From Streptococcus suis (lineage in GTDB: Bacteria; Bacillota; Bacilli; Lactobacillales; Streptococcaceae), in NCBI RefSeq assembly GCF_016743335.1, contig NZ_WCJE01000020.1:1-40181 (forward strand): 40,181 bases of DNA, given 5' to 3'. The notes under the pieces were generated by a model. The model did no database searches. It was not told the origin of the DNA and saw only the letters and a program-made list of their open reading frames with translations. This document shows positions 8,765-18,173 of the stretch, piece by piece (positions within the stretch are counted from its first letter, which is position 1; every line of letters begins with the position of its first letter). The position numbers and the translations under genes were made by a program.

Positions 8765-10180
8765 ATGTCAGAAGAAAGAATTGAACCAACCCCGATTGAC
8801 CTTGGGGAATACAAATTCGGTTTCCATGACGAGAACGTGGAACTAGTGGCTTCAACTGGTAAGGGTTTGAACGAAGAAGTGATTCGTGAAATGTCCCGTA
8901 TCAAAGGCGAGCCAGAATGGATGTTGGAATTCCGTTTGAAATCCTATGAAACCTTCAAGAAAATGCCCATGCAGACTTGGGGAGCCGACTTGTCTGAACT
9001 GGACTTTGATGATATTGTCTATTACCAAAAACCGTCGGATAAACCAGCACGGAGCTGGGACGATGTGCCAGACAAAATCAAAGAAACCTTTGAACGCATC
9101 GGTATTCCAGAAGCTGAGCGTGCTTACCTGGCAGGAGCTTCTGCCCAGTACGAATCAGAAGTGGTCTACCACAATATGAAAGAAGAGTACGACAAGCACG
9201 GCATTATCTTTACGGATACCGACACGGCTCTCAAGGAACATCCAGAACTCTTCAAAAAATACTTTGGAAAACTTGTTCCGCCGTCAGATAATAAACTAGC
9301 TGCCCTCAACTCAGCGGTTTGGTCAGGGGGCACCTTTATCTACGTACCAAAAGGGGTTAAGTTGGATATTCCGCTCCAAACCTATTTCCGTATCAACAAC
9401 GAAGGAACAGGTCAGTTTGAACGCACACTCATTATCGTGGATGAAGGAGCAAGCGTTCACTATGTAGAAGGCTGTACGGCACCGACCTACTCAACGGCAA
9501 GTCTTCATGCAGCGATTGTGGAAATCATTGCCCACGAGGGTGCCTACATGCGTTACACGACCATTCAAAACTGGTCTGACAACGTCTATAACTTGGTAAC
9601 CAAACGTGCCCGTGCCGAGAAAAATGCTACAGTTGAGTGGATTGACGGCAACCTTGGTGCCAAGACGACCATGAAATACCCAGCGGTTTATCTAGAAGGT
9701 GAAGGGGCTCGTGGAACTATGTTGTCTATTGCCTTTGCCAACAAGGGTCAGGTCCAAGATACCGGTGCCAAGATGATCCACAATGCACCACGGACTTCCT
9801 CTTCTATCGTATCCAAATCCATTGCCCGTGGCGGTGGAGAAGTCAACTACCGTGGTCAAGTGACCTTTGCTAAAAACTCAGCCAAGTCGATTAGCCACAT
9901 CGAGTGTGATACCATTATCATGGATGATATTTCCAAGTCAGACACCATTCCATTTAATGAAATCCACAACTCACAAGTGGCATTGGAACACGAAGCCAAA
10001 GTATCAAAAATCTCAGAAGAACAGCTCTATTACCTCATGAGCCGTGGCCTATCCGAATCAGAAGCCACAGAGATGATTGTCATGGGCTTTGTCGAACCAT
10101 TCACCAAAGAACTCCCAATGGAATACGCAGTCGAACTCAACAGACTGATTGCCTATGAGATGGAGGGGTCGGTTGGTTAG
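8765..10180 (+). CDS. sufB: Fe-S cluster assembly protein SufB
   Basis: 471-residue core scaffold subunit of the SufBCD complex, where the nascent cluster is built. Recognised by [15 protein letters not shown] near the N-terminus, [35 protein letters not shown], the [12 protein letters not shown] segment and a C-terminal [17 protein letters not shown] block. The start at 8765 (MSEERIEP) fits the family, but no strong Shine-Dalgarno precedes it; an in-frame TTG at 8744 is a weak alternative. It follows the MITE-containing gap, so it may depend on readthrough from sufU or have its own promoter, which I cannot identify securely. Confidence 0.94.
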   Translation: MSEERIEPTPIDLGEYKFGFHDENVELVASTGKGLNEEVIREMSRIKGEPEWMLEFRLKSYETFKKMPMQTWGADLSELDFDDIVYYQKPSDKPARSWDDVPDKIKETFERIGIPEAERAYLAGASAQYESEVVYHNMKEEYDKHGIIFTDTDTALKEHPELFKKYFGKLVPPSDNKLAALNSAVWSGGTFIYVPKGVKLDIPLQTYFRINNEGTGQFERTLIIVDEGASVHYVEGCTAPTYSTASLHAAIVEIIAHEGAYMRYTTIQNWSDNVYNLVTKRARAEKNATVEWIDGNLGAKTTMKYPAVYLEGEGARGTMLSIAFANKGQVQDTGAKMIHNAPRTSSSIVSKSIARGGGEVNYRGQVTFAKNSAKSISHIECDTIIMDDISKSDTIPFNEIHNSQVALEHEAKVSKISEEQLYYLMSRGLSESEATEMIVMGFVEPFTKELPMEYAVELNRLIAYEMEGSVG

Positions 10181-10545
10181 ATTTTTGGCAATTTAGCAAA
10201 CATGAGTTTGCTAAAAGCCAAAAAATCTCCAACCGAGGTTGGAGATAGAGAGCGACGGCAGTCGCTCTACTATGTAAATTTAGCAAACTAGTCTGGGAGA
10301 CTAGATTACCCTACTGACATCGCTTCCTTACAGGAAGCGACATATAATACGGAGTTCCGCAGGAGCTCTCACCAACCGAGGTGGGAGATGAGGACTAGCG
10401 AAAGCTACTCTACATTGCAATGCCAACGCTCGTTGGAAATAAAGAGCAACGGCAGTCGCTCTTCTTTGTAATTCAGATAACCTTGTGACTCAAATAGCTT
10501 TAAAGCTATTCAAACCTGTCAAACTCTCCATCCGAGGCTGGAGAT
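10181..10545. repeat. Array of about twelve short hairpins after sufB
   Basis: A dense run of near-perfect inverted repeats: 10181–10226, 10226–10245, 10249–10268, 10288–10304, 10320–10340, 10352–10368, 10367–10388, 10396–10407 (GAAA loop), 10423–10436, 10443–10462, 10493–10510 and 10525–10544. Two hairpin types recur: type A TCTCCAACC-GA-GGTTGGAGA (10226, 10525, degenerate at 10367) and type B AGAGCGAC-GGCA-GTCGCTCT (10249, 10443). A type A or A-like hairpin is followed by a type B-like hairpin in four modules (starting about 10226, 10367, 10422 and 10525). The first, longest hairpin (10181–10226) may end sufB transcription. No coding frame is convincing. Confidence 0.7.
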
Positions 10546-10577
10546 AAGAAGTAGCGGATGTCACTCTGCGATAAGAA

Positions 10578-10615
10578 AATAGTATGTCGAAAATCGTTCG
10601 ACATACTATTTTTTT
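10578..10615. terminator. Bidirectional terminator between sufB and dacA
   Basis: Perfect 13-bp stem AATAGTATGTCGA (10578–10590) and its complement (10598–10610) around a seven-base loop, with seven T on the plus side and an A-run on the other. It lies against the dacA stop codon (complement of 10614–10616) and should terminate dacA and anything coming from sufB. Confidence 0.88.
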
Positions 10616-11855
10616 ATAATTTTTCATTGACATAGCGGACAAATTGATTCCACCAAGAGAATGGCCAAGATGCTTCTTTCATATCGCTAGGGATAATCAT
10701 ATCGACACTGGCTTGCTCAGAAATATAACCTTTTCCTATGAGATCTTGATCTTTCAGTTGCAGTTTGCCAACCAAGGTCCCTGCTTTGAGGGGAGCATCA
10801 ATTTCTTTTATATCCGTTGTGAAAGTTGCGGTGGGGACATTATCAGTTTGATTTCGTTGAACAACAGTTAAATCTGCTGCCGCAACAACAGGACTTGTTT
10901 CTTTTTCACCATTGAAAACCTTTATCTTACTATCTTCAAAAGCTTCACCTTTTTTTACTAGCGTAACAAGCGAAAAGTTAGAATAAACATAGTTCATCAA
11001 ATCATTTGTCGCGACAAAACGATTTTCTGGAGAGGTCAGCCCATCAGTGGCATTCAATACTACTGTGATGATGCGCATACCAGCTTGTTGAGTTGTTGCA
11101 AGAAAACTTGAACCTGCTGAGTTTGAGGTCCCTGTTTTTAAGCCGTCAACCCCTCCACGAGCGTGAGTACCATCGCTTAGCATTTGGTTGGTGCTATAGT
11201 AAGTGTAGCCACCAAAATCGTAGGCGTTTAGTGAGGTAATGTCGAGAACCTGAGGATAGTCGAGTATTAATCGTCTTGCAATGATAGCAACATCTAGGGC
11301 TGAAAACATATTTACATCTTCAGGACTGGACCCTGGATAAATATTTTCACCCAAGTCGGTATTGTCTAGTCCAGATACATTGACAATCTTTGCGTCGGTA
11401 ATTCCCCATTCTTGGACTTTTGCTTTCATTCGATCCACGAATGCAGCTTCGCTACCGGCTATTTTTTCTGCCAGAGCAATAATAGCACTATTGGATGATG
11501 TTATTAAAGAAGCGTTTAATAGGTCTCTTACTGAATAGGATCGTTCATCTAGGTTGACATTGCTTAATTCTGTATTAGAAGTGAGGCTATAGGGATAATC
11601 AGAAATATCTACCATAGTATCTAAAGTGATCTCACCCTTTGCCAGTGCTTCGTAGACCAGGTAAATGCTCAATGTCTTACTGATAGAAGCAATGCTTGCT
11701 TTGGTTTCGGCATCTTGCTCATACAAGATTTTGCCGCTACTTACTTCAACTGCGATAGCATGCTTGGCTGCAACAGAAAAATCTTCTGCTAAAATAGGTA
11801 TGGAAGTAAAAAAAAGAGCAATAACTGTAGTGAGTGTTAGTAAAAATTTACGCAT
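10614..11855 (-). CDS. dacA: D-alanyl-D-alanine carboxypeptidase (PBP3/DacA type)
   Basis: 413-residue low-molecular-weight penicillin-binding protein that trims the terminal D-Ala from peptidoglycan stem peptides. It has an N-terminal signal peptide (hydrophobic 4–22, probable cleavage after ILA at 23), the three active-site motifs S57-I-S-K60, S120-S-N122 and K240-T-G242, a DacA-type C-terminal beta domain, and an amphipathic C-terminal tail (WPFSWWNQFVRYVN) expected to anchor it to the membrane. I use the ATG at 11855 because AAAGGA sits 6–7 bases before it; the ATG two codons earlier is too close to that site. It is transcribed toward sufB and away from oppA. Confidence 0.94.
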   Translation of the reverse strand: MRKFLLTLTTVIALFFTSIPILAEDFSVAAKHAIAVEVSSGKILYEQDAETKASIASISKTLSIYLVYEALAKGEITLDTMVDISDYPYSLTSNTELSNVNLDERSYSVRDLLNASLITSSNSAIIALAEKIAGSEAAFVDRMKAKVQEWGITDAKIVNVSGLDNTDLGENIYPGSSPEDVNMFSALDVAIIARRLILDYPQVLDITSLNAYDFGGYTYYSTNQMLSDGTHARGGVDGLKTGTSNSAGSSFLATTQQAGMRIITVVLNATDGLTSPENRFVATNDLMNYVYSNFSLVTLVKKGEAFEDSKIKVFNGEKETSPVVAAADLTVVQRNQTDNVPTATFTTDIKEIDAPLKAGTLVGKLQLKDQDLIGKGYISEQASVDMIIPSDMKEASWPFSWWNQFVRYVNEKL

Positions 11856-11884
11856 AATCATTCCTTTGGCTGTTATTTTGTTCT

Positions 11885-11890
11885 ATTATA
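11885..11890 (-). promoter_or_regulatory. Probable -10 box of dacA
   Basis: On the minus strand TATAAT lies about 30 bases upstream of the dacA start, inside tgtgaTATAAT, so it may work as an extended -10 (TG-x-TATAAT with one extra base). No good -35 is visible at 17 bp. Confidence 0.5.
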
Positions 11891-12004
11891 TCACAAGAAA
11901 TGTGAGAAAAATTTGGAAAAAATATGTAAAAAATAAGAAAATGCTGAAAAATTATGTTTTTACAAAATTTTCTGACAAAAAAGACTTTATTTAAGAAAAA
12001 TTTA

Positions 12005-12013
12005 TGATATAAT
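12005..12013 (+). promoter_or_regulatory. Extended -10 promoter of oppA
   Basis: TGATATAAT lies 57 bases upstream of the oppA start in a very A/T-rich dacA–oppA spacer. The -35 region at 17 bp (CTTTAT) is poor, so the TG dinucleotide probably compensates. Confidence 0.55.
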
Positions 12014-12069
12014 AAATTCTATAACGACATATGATTATGTGTCAAACAAAAAGAAAACAGAGGTGTTTT

Positions 12070-13860
12070 ATGAAAAAGACAACGAAACTTTTTGCACTTG
12101 CAGGTGTGACTCTCCTTTCAGCATCTGTTCTTGCAGCATGTGGTTCAAAACAATCAGGTGCAGCAAAACAGGAATTGTCATTCCCATCTGAAGTAAAACA
12201 AGATGGAACAGCAGTCGCAGATGCTCAATTGAAATATGCATTTGTTTCAGCTACAACTTCATCAGGTCTCTTGATTGACGAGTTGACTGAAAACACAACT
12301 GACTCAACATTTGGTGGAATGGTTGATATTTCAATGTTTGGTTACGATGGAGATCGTAAGTTAGATGATTCTGGTCTTGCTAAAGCTGAATTTGATGTAA
12401 AAGGTAAGAAAATCACTGTTAGTTTGACAGGTAAAGATTACAAGTGGTCAGATGGTGAGCCATTTACAATCAATGACTACATCTTTACTATCAAGTCAAT
12501 GGCAAGCGAAGACTATACAGGTGTTCGTTTTGATGATAAATTCTTGAACATTGTGGGTATGGATGAATTTGTTGCTGGAACTGCTTCAGATATCTCAGGT
12601 CTTAAGAAAATTGACGACTACACAGTAGAATTGACTGTAAAAGAAATGTCGCCTTCAATGATGTATGCGGGTGGTGATGTCCCAGCTTATATCCAACCAG
12701 AACATATCTATAAAGATATCCCTGTTGCAGACTGGGAAAAGAGCGAGTACTCACGTACATCTAAACTTGTTGGTATGGGACCTTGGAAAATCAAGGAAAT
12801 CGTAAACGGTGAGTCTATCACTTACGTACCAAACGAATACTTCTTCAAAGGTACAACGCCAAAAACAAGCTCATTGAAGATTGACATCGTATCTCCAGAT
12901 ACTATTGTTTCTGAAATGAAAGCTGGTAACTATGACATCGCAGATATGCCTGTTGACCAGTTGGATTCATACAAGGATGCTTCTAACTTGAATATCGTTG
13001 GTTCTTTGGACTCAGCTTATGAATACATTTCATTTAATTTTGGTAAATATGACGAGTCTGCTAAGAAAAACGTCATGGATGAAAATGCTAAGATGAATGA
13101 TGTGAAACTTCGTCAAGCAATTGCCTATGCGATTGATACTAAGACAGCTGGTGAGTCATTGTACAATGGTCTTTACCACCCTGCAAACTCATTGATTATC
13201 TCATTCTTCGGCGACATTCATGATTCAGAGTTGGAAGGCTATTCATACGATCCTGAAAAAGCGAAAAAACTCTTGGAAGAAGCTGGCTACAAAGACGTAG
13301 ATGGCGATGGTATCCGTGAAGGTAAAGATGGTAAAGAGTTCAAGATTACCTTTGCAGCTCGTAAACGTACGGAAGCAAACGAAGCACTTGTACAACAATA
13401 CATTGCTTGGTGGAAAGAAGTTGGCTTGAACGTTGAACTTTACACAGGACGTACAGTTGAAGGTAAGTCGTTCTATAACTCAGTTCAGGCTAATGATGCT
13501 GCTATTGATATGTATGCTGGTGGATGGTCAACAGGTTACGATCCAAACCCAACAGGACTTTGGGGTCCAATCGCAGCCTTCAACATGTCACGTTTCGTGT
13601 CTGATGAAAATACTAAGTTGTTGAATGCAATCAGCTCAACAGAATCATTTGACGATAAGAAAAATGTTGAGAACTATAAGGCTTGGCAAAAATATGCTCA
13701 CGAGCAAGCATTTGCTATTCCAACATTTGAATCTGAGTCAATCACAGCCCTTAACAAACGTGTGAAAAACTATGATTCTAACTATGGTTCAGCTTCAGAA
13801 AAAGGTATCGCTCTTGAAAATATCGAACTTACAGCTGATAAAGGTGTAGTAGCAGAATAG
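12070..13860 (+). CDS. oppA: Oligopeptide ABC transporter substrate-binding lipoprotein OppA
   Basis: 596-residue SBP family 5 lipoprotein that captures extracellular oligopeptides for the Opp importer. In streptococci such proteins also import signalling peptides such as SHP pheromones for Rgg regulators. The signal peptide ends in the lipobox LAAC (cysteine 24). The start at 12070 (MKKTTKLF) has AGAGGTG at a normal distance; upstream in-frame codons lack a signal-peptide character. Internal family features include YKWSDGEPFTINDY and GMGPWKIKEI. It has its own terminator directly downstream, so it can be made in excess over the membrane subunits, as is common for binding proteins. A functional link to the SHP system in this window is only inference. 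Confidence 0.94.
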   Translation: MKKTTKLFALAGVTLLSASVLAACGSKQSGAAKQELSFPSEVKQDGTAVADAQLKYAFVSATTSSGLLIDELTENTTDSTFGGMVDISMFGYDGDRKLDDSGLAKAEFDVKGKKITVSLTGKDYKWSDGEPFTINDYIFTIKSMASEDYTGVRFDDKFLNIVGMDEFVAGTASDISGLKKIDDYTVELTVKEMSPSMMYAGGDVPAYIQPEHIYKDIPVADWEKSEYSRTSKLVGMGPWKIKEIVNGESITYVPNEYFFKGTTPKTSSLKIDIVSPDTIVSEMKAGNYDIADMPVDQLDSYKDASNLNIVGSLDSAYEYISFNFGKYDESAKKNVMDENAKMNDVKLRQAIAYAIDTKTAGESLYNGLYHPANSLIISFFGDIHDSELEGYSYDPEKAKKLLEEAGYKDVDGDGIREGKDGKEFKITFAARKRTEANEALVQQYIAWWKEVGLNVELYTGRTVEGKSFYNSVQANDAAIDMYAGGWSTGYDPNPTGLWGPIAAFNMSRFVSDENTKLLNAISSTESFDDKKNVENYKAWQKYAHEQAFAIPTFESESITALNKRVKNYDSNYGSASEKGIALENIELTADKGVVAE

Positions 13861-13884
13861 TCTGCAAGAAGACAATAGAATTTG

Positions 13885-13910
13885 AAAAAGCCAACTTGCT
13901 TGGCTTTTTT
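13885..13910 (+). terminator. Rho-independent terminator after oppA
   Basis: Stem AAAAAGCCAA/TTGGCTTTTT around a five-base loop, followed by further T. It separates oppA from the oppDFBC genes. Confidence 0.88.
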
Positions 13911-13920
13911 CAGATTGCTA

Positions 13921-13949
13921 TTGGAATTTTCTGATAATTATGGTATAGT
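13921..13949 (+). promoter_or_regulatory. Probable promoter for oppDFBC
   Basis: TTGGAA (13921–13926), a 17-bp spacer and TGG-TATAGT (13944–13949, extended -10). It lies just past the oppA terminator and would give a leader of roughly 280 bases before oppD. The leader has a CTCAATT/AATTGAG hairpin near 14014–14032 and a decayed reading frame. Confidence 0.6.
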
Positions 13950-14082
13950 AGACTCAGTACACAAAAAATGAGTCACTACTAACAAAAACTCAAGATGGAT
14001 CACATTAACCTACTCAATTTCTAATTGAGTCAGTATTAGGGATGGTCTTGATTTATGATTGGATATAGTACATTTTTTACTT

Positions 14083-14211
14083 ATGGGTAACCGCTATCAA
14101 ACGATAATTGATAGAAATATGTTATTCTAGAGTAGTTATATAAAGTCAGTTAATCAAACATTATATGAACTTGATAATCGTAAGGATATTGAATTGATTG
14201 AGCTTGATTAG
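14083..14211 (+). pseudogene. Decayed small reading frame between oppA and oppD
   Basis: From ATG at 14083 the frame reads 15 codons (MGNRYQTIIDRNMLF), an in-frame TAG, then 26 further codons that end ELDNRKDIELIELD and TAG at 14209–14211. The composition is protein-like on both sides of the internal stop. I do not recognise the parent protein. It may be the remnant of a gene once located between oppA and oppD, or a rearrangement scar. Confidence 0.35.
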
Positions 14212-14235
14212 CTGGCACATAAAGGAGGAAAAAGC

Positions 14236-15234
14236 GTGGCTACCGAAAAACCGCTTTTAGACATTAAAGATTTACACGTTGGTTTCCGTATTGGAGATGA
14301 TTATTTTGACGCTGTTGACGGTGTTGACATCTCATTGCAAAAAAATGAAATTTTGGCAATTGTAGGGGAATCTGGTTGTGGTAAATCAACTTTGGCAACG
14401 ACCATTATGGGCTTGCATAACCCTTTGAATACCAAAATCACAGGAAGCATCCAGTACAATGATATGGAATTGATTGGTATGGATGAAGCTAAGTACAATA
14501 CGGTACGTGGTAATGATATTGGTATGATTTTCCAAGATCCTTTGGCTTCTTTGAATCCATTGATGACGATTGGTGCACAGATTGATGAGGCGCTGTTCTA
14601 TCATACAGATTTGGATGCTAATGCCCGTACAGAGCGAGTTTTGGAACTCTTGGCTCAGGTAGGTATTCCAAATCCTAAGCGGACATTTAAACAGTATCCA
14701 CATGAGTTGTCAGGTGGTATGCGTCAGCGTATCATTATCGCCATGGCCTTATCTTGTAAACCTCCAATTATTATTGCGGACGAACCTACAACAGCCTTGG
14801 ATGTTACAATTCAAGCACAAATCTTGGATCTCTTAAATGATATTCAAGCGGAGACAGGTTCTGGTATTATTTTGATTACCCATGACTTGGGAGTAGTTGC
14901 AGAAACTGCTGATCGTGTGGCTGTCATGTACGGTGGTCAGTTTGTCGAAGTAGCGCCAGTAGAAGAACTCTTTACCAATCCAAAACATCCGTATACACGT
15001 TCGCTCTTGAAGTCAAATCCTCAATCAGGTAGCGAAGGAGGCGATCTTCATGTTATTGAAGGTATTGTGCCGCCGATTACAAAAATGGTTCGTAAGGGTT
15101 GCCGCTTTGCTCCACGTATTCCGTGGATTGGAGCAGAGGCTCATGAAGAGAATCCGAGCATGCACGAGGTAGGTCCAAATCACTTTGTTCGTTGTACCTG
15201 CCATGAGACATTCTATTTTGAAGGGGAGGCCTAA
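14236..15234 (+). CDS. oppD: Oligopeptide ABC transporter ATP-binding protein OppD
   Basis: 332-residue ATPase of the Opp importer that acts at the inner face of the membrane together with OppF. Walker A GESGCGKS (44–51), signature LSGGMRQR, Walker B IIIADEPTTALD and the C-terminal oligopeptide-transporter extension (KHPYTRSLLKS, then GCRFAPR) are visible. It starts with GTG behind a strong AAAGGAGG. It leads the cluster oppD-F-B-C, an order that differs from the oppABCDF order usual in streptococci and matches the lactococcal oppDFBC order. Confidence 0.94.
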   Translation: MATEKPLLDIKDLHVGFRIGDDYFDAVDGVDISLQKNEILAIVGESGCGKSTLATTIMGLHNPLNTKITGSIQYNDMELIGMDEAKYNTVRGNDIGMIFQDPLASLNPLMTIGAQIDEALFYHTDLDANARTERVLELLAQVGIPNPKRTFKQYPHELSGGMRQRIIIAMALSCKPPIIIADEPTTALDVTIQAQILDLLNDIQAETGSGIILITHDLGVVAETADRVAVMYGGQFVEVAPVEELFTNPKHPYTRSLLKSNPQSGSEGGDLHVIEGIVPPITKMVRKGCRFAPRIPWIGAEAHEENPSMHEVGPNHFVRCTCHETFYFEGEA

Positions 15235-15236
15235 TA

Positions 15237-16178
15237 GTGGGATTTATTGAAGTAAAAGATTTAAAAGTCCATTATCCAATTCGTAGTGGCTTCTTTAACC
15301 GTGTGACGGATCATGTCTATGCTGTCGATGGCGTTAATATTGAGTTTGAAGAAGGAAAAACCTATGGTTTGGTAGGTGAGTCAGGTTCTGGGAAATCGAC
15401 CATTGGTAAGGCAATTATCGGTTTAGAGCGTGCCACTTCTGGTCAGATTATCTATGAAGGACAAAATGTAACCAACAAATCACGTGGTAAAAAAGGAAAC
15501 TTTAATCGTGATGTTCAAATGATTTTCCAAGATTCTCTTTCAAGTTTTAACCCGAAAAAACGTATTTTGGATATCATTGCGGAACCAATCCGTAACTTTG
15601 ACCGCTTATCTCCAGATGAAGAAAAGAAAAAGGTTCTTCATCTCTTGGATACAATCGGTCTAAATGAAGAAGCCTTGATTAAATATCCTCATGAATTCTC
15701 AGGTGGTCAGCGTCAACGTATCGGTGTTGCTCGTGCCTTGGCTAGTAACCCTCGTTTGATTATTGCTGACGAGCCGGTTTCTGCCTTGGATTTGTCTGTT
15801 CAGGCACAGGTCTTGAACTATATGAAACGTATCCAAGATGAGTTCAAGCTTAGCTATCTCTTTATTTCCCATGACCTCGGTGTTGTACAACACATGTGTG
15901 ATGAATTGTTTATCATGTATCGCGGACGTTTCGTAGAGACAGGAAATAAGAACGATATTTATAATAATCCACAACATATTTACACTAAACGTTTGTTGTC
16001 TGCGATTCCATCAATTGATCCAGTAAATCGTTTGAAAAATAAGGAAAAACGTTTGGCTGCAGAGAAGGAGTACCAAGAAAAACAAGGTCAGTACTATGAT
16101 GAAAACGGTCGTGTGTACGATTTGAAAGCTTTTTCAGCAACTCATCAAGTAGCCCTTCCAGAAGGAGGTAAGAACTAA
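15237..16178 (+). CDS. oppF: Oligopeptide ABC transporter ATP-binding protein OppF
   Basis: 313-residue second ATPase of the importer. Walker A GESGSGKS (47–54), signature SGGQRQRIGVARAL, Walker B LIIADEPVSALD, switch His in ISHDLGVV, and the C-terminal HIYTKRLLSAIP segment typical of OppF. GTG start with GGGGAGG in the tail of oppD, 2 bases after its stop. The last 50 residues are polar and charged, a lineage-specific tail. Confidence 0.94.
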   Translation: MGFIEVKDLKVHYPIRSGFFNRVTDHVYAVDGVNIEFEEGKTYGLVGESGSGKSTIGKAIIGLERATSGQIIYEGQNVTNKSRGKKGNFNRDVQMIFQDSLSSFNPKKRILDIIAEPIRNFDRLSPDEEKKKVLHLLDTIGLNEEALIKYPHEFSGGQRQRIGVARALASNPRLIIADEPVSALDLSVQAQVLNYMKRIQDEFKLSYLFISHDLGVVQHMCDELFIMYRGRFVETGNKNDIYNNPQHIYTKRLLSAIPSIDPVNRLKNKEKRLAAEKEYQEKQGQYYDENGRVYDLKAFSATHQVALPEGGKN

Positions 16179-16179
16179 G

Positions 16180-17136
16180 ATGTGGAAAACAGTATTACGA
16201 CGTTTGCTCATGATGATTCCTCAGATTATCATTCTGAGTGTCATTGCATTCTTTGTTGCGAAGATGATGCCGGGGGATCCCTTTACAGGATTGATTGACC
16301 CCAATATTGATCCAGCAATCATTGAACAAAAACGGATTGCGGCAGGTTACTATGACCCAATCCCTGTTCAGTATTTCCGCTGGGTAGGCAATCTTTTGCA
16401 AGGAGATTTTGGTCAGAGTGTTATTTTTAAACAACCAGTTGTTGATGTCATCATGCAACGTTTAAACAACACTATTTGGTTGTCTTTATTGACGATGGTG
16501 TTGACTTATTTGATTGCCCTTCCTTTAGGTATGATTGCAGGTCGTTACCAAAACTCGCTTGCAGATAAAATCATTGGCGTGTATAACTTCTTGACATTTT
16601 CAACTCCAACTTTCGTTTTTGCCATCCTTATGCTTTGGATGTTTGGCTTTAGTTTGGGTTGGTTCCCAACGCGTGGGTCGATTGACGGTGGTGTAGAAGG
16701 ATTTGCAGCTATTCTCAGTCGCTTACACCATATGATTCTTCCAGCGATTACAATGGCAATTTTGTCAACAACAGTCACTATTCAATATCTTCGTACGGGG
16801 ATTATCGATGCGAAGAGCCAGGACTATGTTCGTACAGCTCGTGCCAAAGGTGTTCCTGAGAGAGTTGTTTATAACCGTCATATCTTCCGGAATTCTATCT
16901 TGCCAATTGCATCTTTCTTGGGCTATGAATTGACAGGATTGATTGGTGGTTCTATCTTCATTGAAAATATTTTCACTTATCCAGGTATCGGTCAGTTATT
17001 CTATAACTCTATTTCTAGTCGTGACTATAGTGTCATCTTGGCTTTGTTATTGATATTTGGTATGGGTACCTTGTTGGGGACATTGATTTCAGATATTATC
17101 ATGAGTATCGTGGATCCACGTATCCGTGTGAAATAG
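16180..17136 (+). CDS. oppB: Oligopeptide ABC transporter permease OppB
   Basis: 318-residue integral membrane permease with about six transmembrane segments. N-terminal LLMMIPQIIILSVIAFFV and the cytoplasmic coupling (EAA-type) loop DYVRTARAKGVPERVVYNRHI followed by NSILPIA identify the DppB/OppB family. It starts one base after oppF, behind GGAGGTAAG. With OppC it forms the channel. Confidence 0.93.
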   Translation: MWKTVLRRLLMMIPQIIILSVIAFFVAKMMPGDPFTGLIDPNIDPAIIEQKRIAAGYYDPIPVQYFRWVGNLLQGDFGQSVIFKQPVVDVIMQRLNNTIWLSLLTMVLTYLIALPLGMIAGRYQNSLADKIIGVYNFLTFSTPTFVFAILMLWMFGFSLGWFPTRGSIDGGVEGFAAILSRLHHMILPAITMAILSTTVTIQYLRTGIIDAKSQDYVRTARAKGVPERVVYNRHIFRNSILPIASFLGYELTGLIGGSIFIENIFTYPGIGQLFYNSISSRDYSVILALLLIFGMGTLLGTLISDIIMSIVDPRIRVK

Positions 17137-17149
17137 AAGGAGGAGTAAG

Positions 17150-18052
17150 GTGAGTAAAGAAAATAAAAAACAAGTACAATCTGCTTCAACTCCTCCAGGT
17201 GGCTTCCGTGTCATCGCGCGGGAGTTTATGAAGGATCGACTTGCATTGACCTCATTAATTATCTTAGTGACGGTTCTCTTGGCAGTCTTTATCGGAGCGC
17301 TTCTGTTGGATCAAGAACAAGTTATGAAAGTCAACCTTTTGGGACGTTACTTGGAACCAGGTGTTAACGGCTATATCTTGGGGACAGATGAAGGTGGTAA
17401 AGATATCTTTGGTCAGCTGATTATCGGTGCTCGTAACTCGATCATTATCGGTTTTACCATCACGATTATTACTAGTATTGTTGGTATCTCAGTTGGTCTC
17501 ATCTCAGGTTATTATGGTGGTCGTTTAGACGGTTTCTTGATGCGCATTGTCGATTTTATCATGATTTTGCCGGTAACAATGTTGATTATTGTATTTGTAA
17601 CAGTTATCAAGAACTATACGATCTATCACTTCATTCTCATCATGAGTGCCTTTTATTGGACGGCCAAGGCTCGTCTATTCCGTACAAGGACTTTGTCAGA
17701 GGCAAGTTTAGATTATGTCAATGCATCAAAAACATTGGGAACAAGCGACTTCATGATTATGTTCCGTGAAATTTTACCAAACTTAAGTTCATTGATTATC
17801 GTTAACTTGACCTTGAACTTTGCGGGAAATATCGGTATTGAGACTTCGCTGACTTATCTTGGTTTCGGTCTACCATCGACAGTACCAAGTTTGGGTACCT
17901 TGATTGCCAATGCCCGCAATGCAGATATTTTGGAAAACAAGACATGGATTTGGTTGCCAGCAGCCATCTTCATCCTTGTGATGATGCTCTGTATCAACTA
18001 TGTCGGACAAGCTTTCCAACGTGCAGCAGATGCTAAACAGCGTTTAGGTTAA
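17150..18052 (+). CDS. oppC: Oligopeptide ABC transporter permease OppC
   Basis: 300-residue permease partner of OppB. The start is a GTG behind AAGGAGGAG. The N-terminal FMKDRLALTSL segment, LGTDEGGKDIFGQLIIGARNS and the coupling loop DYVNASKTLGTSDFMIMFRE are DppC/OppC hallmarks. It is the last gene of the cluster; a terminator follows at once. Confidence 0.93.
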   Translation: MSKENKKQVQSASTPPGGFRVIAREFMKDRLALTSLIILVTVLLAVFIGALLLDQEQVMKVNLLGRYLEPGVNGYILGTDEGGKDIFGQLIIGARNSIIIGFTITIITSIVGISVGLISGYYGGRLDGFLMRIVDFIMILPVTMLIIVFVTVIKNYTIYHFILIMSAFYWTAKARLFRTRTLSEASLDYVNASKTLGTSDFMIMFREILPNLSSLIIVNLTLNFAGNIGIETSLTYLGFGLPSTVPSLGTLIANARNADILENKTWIWLPAAIFILVMMLCINYVGQAFQRAADAKQRLG

Positions 18053-18057
18053 TTGTG

Positions 18058-18087
18058 AAAAGGGTTCCTTTGGGAACTCTTTTTTTG
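18058..18087 (+). terminator. Terminator of the opp operon
   Basis: Stem AAAAGGGTTCC/GGAACTCTTTT with one G·T pair, four-base loop and a T-run. Confidence 0.87.
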
Positions 18088-18113
18088 TAAAATCCGATGT
18101 AACAAGCTTGTTT

Positions 18114-18142
18114 TTTACAGAAAGCAGAAAATGTGGTAAAAT
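18114..18142 (+). promoter_or_regulatory. Sigma-A promoter of the asp23-like–fakA operon
   Basis: TTTACA (18114–18119), spacer of exactly 17 bp, TAAAAT (18137–18142), 31 bases before the start codon at 18174. Confidence 0.75.
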
Positions 18143-18173
18143 GGAGTGATAAAACTATTTGAGGTAACGAATT

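Noticed and set aside
10226..10545. Repeats after sufB as a CRISPR array
   Set aside because: Repeat units are hairpins of variable sequence and spacing with no unique spacers of constant length and no cas genes nearby.
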